A stretch of 64,000 nt of DNA from Tenebrio molitor (taxonomy: Eukaryota; Arthropoda; Insecta; Coleoptera; Tenebrionidae), in the NCBI RefSeq assembly GCF_963966145.1, contig NC_091046.1, forward strand, positions 29,016,001 to 29,080,000, read 5' to 3'. The position numbers and the translations under genes were made by a program. The notes beneath the pieces are model-generated. The model saw only the letters and a program-made list of their open reading frames with translations, was not told the DNA's origin and made no database searches. Below, in pieces: positions 61,908 through 64,000 of this stretch (the stretch's first letter is position 1; each line of letters starts with the position of its first letter).

Positions 61908-62528
61908 GAAACGCAAATATGTATGTTTATTTTTTAGTAACACGATATTGTTTCTTTTCACATCATGAAAAACAACTCATAACTCCCTTGAGATATTTCA
62001 AATTTTATCGCCCTCCACATTGTTTACAACAAACGCATGAGAACCAAACTATAGCAATCATATATTCACGCAATCTTCCCTGCAAAATATTTTAAAGAAA
62101 GTTTTAACTTTTAAGCACAGACCATGGAGGTAGTATTACTAGTAGGTCCATGGTACAGACACTAAAAAATAAAATATTGTATGCACCACGGGAGATATTC
62201 ATGTTTTTCCTCTCGGTTGACTTATAAACCTCAGCGAAAAATCATGTTCATATCTCCCTTAATGCATAAATAACTATTTCGGCCTCCCTATTGGGAAACC
62301 CCTCTACGTAGGAAACACACCGTTCGTTACCTTACACTTTAGGTCACGGGAACTGTGAGTGCGGGAGCAATGTTGCACGGCATCGTTAATTGTGGGTTCT
62401 TTAAAGTACCGTAAAATCAAAATTCGTTTGTAGATCAAAACAAATATCAAGTAAATTTACACAGCCAAAAAATTGCAAAAATCTCTCTCAAGACTTGTAT
62501 GCTTTTTCCGTGAACAGAAGTGTAGGTG
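61908..62528. other. Non-coding stretch
   Basis: Contains a small hairpin at 62124-62158 (CCATGGAGGTAGTATTACTA, GGTCCATGG) and otherwise nothing recognised. Confidence 0.45.
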
Positions 62529-62761
62529 TACAGTAGGTTTCAAAAAAAAAAAAACGGGAAATGAAATTTGACCTAATGTGAATTGGAAATTTAATTTGTA
62601 AATTTATGTCAATTTGTGTCTGTTTGACAGTAGTATTTCTGACACATAAGTGCAGTTTTTTAACCTAAATTCTAAAAGGCCGTTTCAAACTATAAAAATT
62701 TAATAAAATCTGACAGAACTTTTTCTGACAGTTCCCGTTTTTTTTTTTGAAGCCAACCGTA
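62529..62761. mobile_element. MITE, GGTTGGCTT family, copy 2
   Basis: Inverse of 23366-23580: ends TACAGTAGGTTTCAAAAAAA and TTTTGAAGCCAACCGTA. TA borders, 233 bp. Confidence 0.92.
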
Positions 62762-62859
62762 CAGTTAATTTCAAAAACTATAGAGTACACCTAATGTTAC
62801 ACAGTGTGAAATGTACTTACATTTTTTGTCAATGATCAATGTTAATTTTGACAAACAAA

Positions 62860-63003
62860 ATGCCTAATCTAACCGAAAACGCGAAAGTGCTTATTCTTTC
62901 CAAATTAGCAGAAGGGTGGTCGATCCGAAGGGTAGTCCAGTATTATAACATCGCGAAGAACACCATGCAGAGGATAAACACAGACAATATTATGGTGTTC
63001 TAA
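62860..63003 (+). pseudogene. Tc1-like transposase N-terminus (47 codons)
   Basis: ATG gives MPNLTENAKVLILSKLAEGW, SIRRVVQYYNIAKNTMQRIN and a stop after a short unrelated tail. It is the first helix-turn-helix of a Tc1-like enzyme, similar to 18447 but a separate subfamily. Confidence 0.75.
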
Positions 63004-63250
63004 AATACCAGCGACATTTTATGTTGTCAAACTTAACTAACCTACGAGTATATAAAAAATATGACGTTCAAATACCAAAAAGACATCTTTACATGTGGAA
63101 AAAATTGTAATAAATCGACTTCTTGATTTTTGAGGTGTACTCGATAATTTTGAAATTAACTGACCTTAATAAACGTAAACAGATTTTAACGAAAACATTT
63201 GTGGGCACAACACAGAATGGAAGCATGAGACATTAAAAATAAATATCTTA

Positions 63251-63910
63251 AAGAGATTGAAGCTAACATTTTAAATAGATCAATTTAAATCAAAAGTTTA
63301 TAACACTGCCTGTGGCCTCCATGATATCGCTAATTAATCGTATTTTTTTCAGATATAATTATAATCTGACAGTGTTAATTTTTTGTACTGTACGTATGTA
63401 ATTTATTTTGTAAAATTACAAATATTATAAACATTAATGTTACAATGATCCACTTTAGACAACAATCCAGGAATGATTTGGTTACTGTCAATTCTATTCT
63501 CTTCGATTTGGACATCAATGTAAACTCCATCCATTTTCAATATACATTACTATTAGGGAATTTTCTTTTTTTGTATTGCAATGAAAGTGTTTTATTTTTT
63601 CTAATATTGAACATTCAAAGCGGGCGTTTTGAATTTGTCAAAAAATTTGACACTATCAGATTATAACTATTGAAAAAAATGCGATTAAGTAGCGATATCA
63701 TGGAGGCCACAGGTAGTGTTATAAAGAGAAAATGCCTCACTTTAGACATAAAACAAGGTGTTCACCGGTGTTTTAAAAACATTTGGGAAGTAAATGGTCC
63801 AAATTTGGGGAGAATGCCAGTTTACCGAATGGTTGGGGAAATTTTTGCCGTTAAGTTGATAAATCCACTTTTAATTTAAATTGATCTATTTAAAATGTAG
63901 CTTCAAGCTC
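63251..63910. mobile_element. Nested inverted repeats at the window end
   Basis: Outer arms TTGAAGCTAACATTTTAAAT, AGATCAATTTAAAT at 63256 and complement at 63865-63905. Inner element 63299-63721 with TATAACACTGCCTGTGGCCT, CCATGATATCGCTA ends. No coding. Confidence 0.82.
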
Positions 63911-64000
63911 CTACAGATATCTGAAGGAAAAGTACGGAGTAATTTCTGGATCGGGGACACAGGCACAGAATGGAAACGACGCACGATGAAGTGAAGAAAT

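Noticed and set aside
1..64000. tRNA, rRNA or other structured RNA genes
   Set aside because: No cloverleaf with A and B boxes or rRNA-like segment was noticed by eye; a tRNAscan/Infernal run would settle it.

Overview
The window is insect nuclear DNA, AT-rich, with two recognisable host genes set in a dense field of nested, mostly dead transposable elements (TEs). An arthropod source is supported by short GT-AG introns (52 and 57 bp), an insect-like RNF144 ligase, and relics of Tc1/mariner (DUF4817-type helix-turn-helix), PIF/Harbinger, Mutator-like (MULE), Helitron, gypsy, BEL-like and LINE elements. A beetle is a guess only; no gene here fixes the order. No rRNA, tRNA, CRISPR array or bacterial-style operon was seen.

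Host genes. The 3' part of a TMEM223 orthologue (mitochondrial cytochrome-c-oxidase assembly factor) lies on + at 3-630, truncated by the window edge. An RNF144-type RING-between-RING E3 ubiquitin ligase lies on - in four coding exons (20980-21579, 12505-12667, 12091-12443, 11785-12033); its first intron is 8.3 kb and full of TEs. A possible unassigned terminal exon sits on + at 43678-43849. The two identified genes work in unrelated processes.

Layout. 0.8-5.1 kb: terminal-inverted-repeat MITEs, a gypsy LTR with its polypurine tract, and a MITE whose empty site is still visible. 5.6-7.5 kb: a hAT MITE with a perfect 8-bp target duplication and a Tc1-like element with perfect 28-bp termini. 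8.1-10.6 kb: gypsy integrase relic and an unassigned ORF. 11.8-21.6 kb: the RNF144 gene; its intron contains a 1.13-kb element (15868-16995) with relics of an uncharacterised protein family widespread in arthropods. 22-31 kb: MITEs, a MULE-like relic with a 16-bp minisatellite and a large hairpin. 31.6-37.2 kb: LINE endonuclease scrap, MITEs and a 3.98-kb Harbinger element split by a 1.44-kb foldback. 37.5-43 kb: MITEs and a DUF4817-transposase deletion element. 45-51.4 kb: a Helitron end inside a 5-kb inverted-repeat hull, plus foldbacks. 52-64 kb: transposase scraps and a nested stack built on a Helitron-like element.

Most MITEs share TA target duplications and termini beginning TACAGGG, TACCGGG or TACTGGG. 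This fits mobilisation by Tc1/mariner transposases, whose relics occur at about eleven places. The best candidates for something undescribed are the 15868-16995 element and a set of short palindromes with unrelated arms but similar CG-rich loops.
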